Assembly: GCA_004963905.1 (NCBI GenBank)
Contig: SUGL01000009.1
Location: 1-64,000 of the forward strand
Direction of reading: 5' to 3'
DNA from: Mesorhizobium sp.
GTDB lineage: Bacteria; Pseudomonadota; Alphaproteobacteria; Rhizobiales; Rhizobiaceae
DNA length: 64,000 nt
Shown here: positions 60,947 through 64,000 of the stretch, piece after piece
How the letters are laid out: the number at the start of each line of letters is the position of its first letter
Numbering within the stretch: position 1 is the first letter of the stretch
Notes under the pieces: generated by a model
Seen by the model: only the letters and a program-made list of their open reading frames with translations
The model's database searches: none
Told to the model about the DNA's origin: nothing
Made by a program: the position numbers and the translations under genes

Positions 60947-62950
60947 CTAGACGCCGAAGGGGTAGGTCTCCGGGACGCCGCTCGCCGCATGCTGCAACCC
61001 CAGCGGCATCACAGCGGTGGTTTCATCGAACCACACGAAGGCATCGAATTGCTGGGGCAGGGAGGCGTCGGCATAGTGGCTGTGCAGTTCGGTTTCAGGC
61101 CTGTAGATCACGCCGATGAAGCGCTCGAGCCGACGTTCGGTCAGCCGCTCCCGAAGAGCCGGATCGCCCCCAAGATCGAGCAGGAATCGCGCGACGCCGC
61201 TGTCATGGCAAAGCCGTTCATAGCTGTTCTCGAGCGAAAGCCGCACGGACATGACCTCCATCTCGCCGTCCCAGTTCTTTGCCGCTGCAACCGTGCCGGC
61301 ATGCGTGCCGAAGCCGATGAGGGCCGCGTCACCGCCGAAGCGCTGCCGGCAGAGCTGGCCGATATTCACTTCGTCTCTGACGATTCCCATTTCTGTGAAG
61401 CGCGCATCCCCGATATGGGAGTTGTGCGCCCAGACCACGGCCTTGGCATCGGGGGAACGTGCCTCCAGGATATGTTGCAATGTCTCGAACATATGCGTGT
61501 CGCGCAGGTTCCAGGATTGCGCGCCGCCATAGTACATTGCGCGATAATAATGCTCGGCGGCGGCGATCAGCCGGGCATTTTGCGCGGCGTCGAAAAGATC
61601 CTCGTCCTCCTGGACGGCGCCATCGAGCTGCCTCGCCAGCATGTCGCGGCATTGCCGCAGCACCGCCGCCTCGCATTCGCGATAACCTCTGGTGAGCGCG
61701 GCCCGACCATAGGTTGACGGGTCGTGCTGCCAAGGCGTCAGGCAGCCATAGCGTTCGCGAGCAATTCTTGCCGCATCCGGGTCTGCGCGGTCGAGATATT
61801 CCAGCACCGCGGCGATGGAAGCGCGCATGTTGTAGATGTCGAGCCCATAAAAGCTCGTCCGGCCCGCGGTTGTTTCGACCTTCTCGTTGTGGCCCCGCAG
61901 CCATTCCACAAAGGCCGCGAACTCGGCATTGCGCCACATCCAGGTGGGGAAACGCTGGAACGGCCGCTCGGCTGAGGCCGAAGGCTGGCGGTGACGTACA
62001 TAGCGGTCGATCGCCGCGGCATCGGGCCAGTCGGCTTCAGCCGCGACAATCGTGAAGCCATGTTTCTCGATCAGCCTTCTGGTGATCCAGGCCCGCGCCC
62101 GATAGAATTCGGACGTGCCATGGCTGGCTTCGCCAAGCAGCACCACTCGCCGATCCGCAAAGCGATCGAAGGCCTCGGCGAAGGAGGGATGATCGAATTC
62201 CGGAAGCGGTGCGGCTGCCGCGGCGATCATTTGCGGCAGGCCGGGCGAACGCAAAGATGGAAAAACGCGCCCGGGCCCCATCTGGCTGTCCTCCCGCCAG
62301 CCCGCTTCGCCGATCAAGGGGACAAAGCGCACCCCGCCCAAATCTTCTTCGCTGTAAGTGGACGCGCCGGTGCGGACGACCTTGAGCAGGCGCTGCTCAT
62401 CAGGGTCTTCCCCAACCGGTATGACGAGCTTGCCCCCGACATCCAGCTGCTGCTGCAGCGCCAGCGGCGCGCCCGGTCCGCTCGCCGCAACGACGATGGC
62501 ATCGAAGGGCGCCGCTTCTGCCCAGCCGTTGCTGCCGTCGCCAGAACGCACCTCGATGTTGCGATAGCCGAGTTTGTCGAAGCGCCGTCTCGCGGTCTCG
62601 GCCAGACTCGCGTGCCGCTCGATCGTATAGACACGATCCACGATGCGGCTCATCACTGCGGCGGCGTAGCCGGAGCCTGTTCCCACCTCGAGAACCCGAT
62701 CGCCGCGGCCGATCTCAGCCATTTCGAGCATAAACGCGACGATGTAAGGCTGCGATATGGTCTGGCCCTCGGCAATCGGCAGGGGCCCATCCTCATAGGC
62801 AAACTCCTCGAAACCAGGATCCACGAAAGCTTCGCGCGGCACCTCGCGCATCGCTTGCAGGATCTCGCGATCATGAATACCGCGGCGGCTGAGATGGACA
62901 TCGACCATTCGGCGACGTTCGCGGGACAGGTCGAGCATTTGCAACCTCAT
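60947..62950 (-). CDS. Protein-L-isoaspartate O-methyltransferase fused to erythromycin-esterase-like domain
   Basis: A 667-aa two-domain protein. Residues 1-215 are PCMT: REAFVDPGFEEFAYEDGPLP, GQTISQPYIVAFMLEMAEIG, VLEVGTGSGYAAAVMSRIVD, VGGKLVIPVGEDPDEQRLLK. From about 245 an EreA/B-like domain: VVLLGEASHGTSEFYRARAW, VAAEADWPDAAAIDRYV, FYGLDIYNM, VVWAHNSHIGDARFTEMG, with conserved His and Glu. The first half repairs isoaspartyl damage; the second hydrolyses an unknown ester. The same fusion exists in other Rhizobiales, to my knowledge. Cytoplasmic. Confidence 0.9.
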   Translation of the reverse strand: MRLQMLDLSRERRRMVDVHLSRRGIHDREILQAMREVPREAFVDPGFEEFAYEDGPLPIAEGQTISQPYIVAFMLEMAEIGRGDRVLEVGTGSGYAAAVMSRIVDRVYTIERHASLAETARRRFDKLGYRNIEVRSGDGSNGWAEAAPFDAIVVAASGPGAPLALQQQLDVGGKLVIPVGEDPDEQRLLKVVRTGASTYSEEDLGGVRFVPLIGEAGWREDSQMGPGRVFPSLRSPGLPQMIAAAAAPLPEFDHPSFAEAFDRFADRRVVLLGEASHGTSEFYRARAWITRRLIEKHGFTIVAAEADWPDAAAIDRYVRHRQPSASAERPFQRFPTWMWRNAEFAAFVEWLRGHNEKVETTAGRTSFYGLDIYNMRASIAAVLEYLDRADPDAARIARERYGCLTPWQHDPSTYGRAALTRGYRECEAAVLRQCRDMLARQLDGAVQEDEDLFDAAQNARLIAAAEHYYRAMYYGGAQSWNLRDTHMFETLQHILEARSPDAKAVVWAHNSHIGDARFTEMGIVRDEVNIGQLCRQRFGGDAALIGFGTHAGTVAAAKNWDGEMEVMSVRLSLENSYERLCHDSGVARFLLDLGGDPALRERLTERRLERFIGVIYRPETELHSHYADASLPQQFDAFVWFDETTAVMPLGLQHAASGVPETYPFGV

Positions 62951-62982
62951 TTGATCAGGAGCCGCAAGCGTTTGCGGCTAGC

Positions 62983-64000
62983 TCATCGCCCGGCCTCCAT
63001 CATCGTCTTGGCCGGCTCTCGCGCGACGTTTGCCTCAATCAGTTCATGTCCAGGGGTCTTCGGCAGCGCCTTGCGGAAATTCCTGGCATAATCAGGCGGC
63101 ATTTTTGGCGGGATCATCGGCTCGTAGGCATCGACGAGCGCCTGGACGACGACCGGCCCATCGGCGGCGAAGGCCTCGTCGAGGACGCGCTCGACCTCGT
63201 CGGCGCGCTCGATACTGAAACCTTTGCCGCCCATCGCCTCGGCGGCCTTGGCAAAATCGATCGGCTGCAATTCGCAGCCGAATTGCGGATTGCCGAGGAA
63301 CATCATCTGCTCCCAGGCGATCTGGTTCAGCATGTTGTTCTTGATGACCAGGAGCTTCAGCGGAATGCCGTAGCGCACGGCTGTCGAGAACTCGCCGAGC
63401 TGCATGGCAAACCCGCCGTCCCCCACAATTGCAGCGATCGGCCGGTCGGGAAACGCAATACCGGCCGCGATTGCGTAGCTCAGGCCGCAGGCCATGGAGG
63501 CCAGCGCGCCGGAGACGCCGAAAGACTGCCCGTTGCGCAAATCGACATGGCGTGCGGCAAGTTCGGTATTCTGGCCGGAATCGACAGCCAATATCGTGTT
63601 GTCAGCCAGTCGTTCGCCGAATGCGCGAGCGATCAATTGCGGTTTGAGCGGGTGGCCTTCGCCGTCCTCCGATAAGCGCATCATCTTTCTCCATTCCTGC
63701 ATCCTGGTCCGCGCCGCGGCCAGGAACGCGCCGTCGGCTTTCGGCTTGAGCTTCAGGTTAAGGGCGCGAAGCGTTTCGGCTGCATCGCCAACCAGGCCGG
63801 CCTCGACCGGGAACCGCAAACCAATGCGCTGCGCGTCGCAGTCTATCTGAACGCCGCGCGCCTGCCCCCGCTTCGGATAATATTCGATATAGGGAAAGGT
63901 CGAGCCGACGATGAGGAGGGCGTCGCAGCTTTCCATCGCTTCCTGCGAGGGCAGGGTACCCAGGATGCCGATGCCGCCGGTCGTGTAGGGATGGTCGTCC
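62983..64000 (-). CDS. Thiamine-pyrophosphate enzyme (pyruvate oxidase/acetolactate synthase-like), 5' end cut by window edge
   Basis: The C-terminal 338 or so residues are visible. FAD/nucleotide-type middle domain (SCDALLIVGSTFPYIEYYPK), then the TPP domain with GDGGFAMQLGEFSTAVRYGI and the Asn-Asn of KNNMLNQ, and QALVDAYEPMIPPKM at the end. The reading frame is open past the right edge with DDHPYTTGGIGILGTLPSQE preceding, a PoxB-like block. Likely pyruvate or 2-oxo acid decarboxylation. The fusion gene starts 32 nt downstream on the same strand. Confidence 0.85.
   Translation of the reverse strand, partial: DDHPYTTGGIGILGTLPSQEAMESCDALLIVGSTFPYIEYYPKRGQARGVQIDCDAQRIGLRFPVEAGLVGDAAETLRALNLKLKPKADGAFLAAARTRMQEWRKMMRLSEDGEGHPLKPQLIARAFGERLADNTILAVDSGQNTELAARHVDLRNGQSFGVSGALASMACGLSYAIAAGIAFPDRPIAAIVGDGGFAMQLGEFSTAVRYGIPLKLLVIKNNMLNQIAWEQMMFLGNPQFGCELQPIDFAKAAEAMGGKGFSIERADEVERVLDEAFAADGPVVVQALVDAYEPMIPPKMPPDYARNFRKALPKTPGHELIEANVAREPAKTMMEAGR

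Noticed and set aside
1-64000. tRNA, rRNA, CRISPR arrays, insertion sequences, phage genes
   Set aside because: No cloverleaf, spacer-repeat pattern, transposase or integrase motif was noticed; a tool-based scan would be needed to exclude small or degenerate ones.

Overview
The window reads as chromosomal DNA of a high-GC alphaproteobacterium of the Rhizobiales, most likely Mesorhizobium or a close relative. The evidence is an HWE-type histidine kinase tail beside an EcfG-like sigma factor, aa3-type oxidase genes, a HAAT amino-acid transporter, DUF3309 and DUF2934 small proteins, an FdxA ferredoxin, a PCMT/erythromycin-esterase fusion, and dense GGAAC-type stress promoters. No rRNA, tRNA, insertion sequence, prophage or CRISPR array was seen. 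No database search was possible, so family names come from motif recognition.

Left part (1-27.1 kb). A decayed general-stress signalling module (kinase tail, response-regulator pseudogene, ECF sigma factor, possible NepR-like protein) is followed by two long minus-strand runs of glycan genes: 10985 down to 1890 (ten genes) and 27058 down to 17877 (eight genes). Most neighbours overlap by 4 nt (ATGA or GTGA). The runs encode inositol-3-phosphate synthase, a nucleotidyltransferase, three epimerase/decarboxylase-type SDRs, a B12-binding radical SAM enzyme, two GT4 and four CgeB-type glycosyltransferases, a PIG-L deacetylase, two methyltransferases, a GNAT, a histidine phosphatase and a GH39-like hydrolase. 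They look like one oligosaccharide or glycoconjugate pathway. The runs are separated by a plus-strand respiratory island (11.2-17.5 kb) with two membrane or lipid-anchored cytochromes c and ctaC-D-E-G, plus very small membrane proteins on the minus strand.

Middle (27.2-49.7 kb). Small stress proteins and an AI-2E-type permease come first. A set of periplasmic redox genes follows: cupredoxin operon, gluconate-dehydrogenase-like subunit 3 with GMC oxidoreductase and cytochrome c, a Rieske-FAD reductase, a transaldolase-like aldolase, and a complete HAAT transporter. An orphan canonical aa3 subunit I, a Tim44-like protein and 5-formyl-THF cyclo-ligase lie beyond. Two paralogous LysR regulators are present. 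A 42-bp sequence block in fixed register occurs at four promoters: beside both LysR genes, and upstream of the cupredoxin and Rieske operons. It defines a probable LysR regulon not explained by any single annotation.

Right part (49.7-64 kb). Two Rnk-like regulators, a frameshifted XRE gene, a CBS-BON / truncated globin / FdxA / hydantoinase operon, a 1.3-kb stretch of little coding content, several short hydrophilic or membrane proteins, the PCMT-esterase fusion and a TPP enzyme cut by the window edge.

Overall theme: GGAAC-N16/17-nGTT elements (EcfG/RpoE2 type) precede at least eleven transcription units, including both glycan runs, both arms of the cytochrome island and most of the small proteins. 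The window therefore looks like a general-stress-response island in which envelope glycan synthesis, alternative respiration and small stress proteins would be switched on together. This is inferred from sequence and not shown experimentally.
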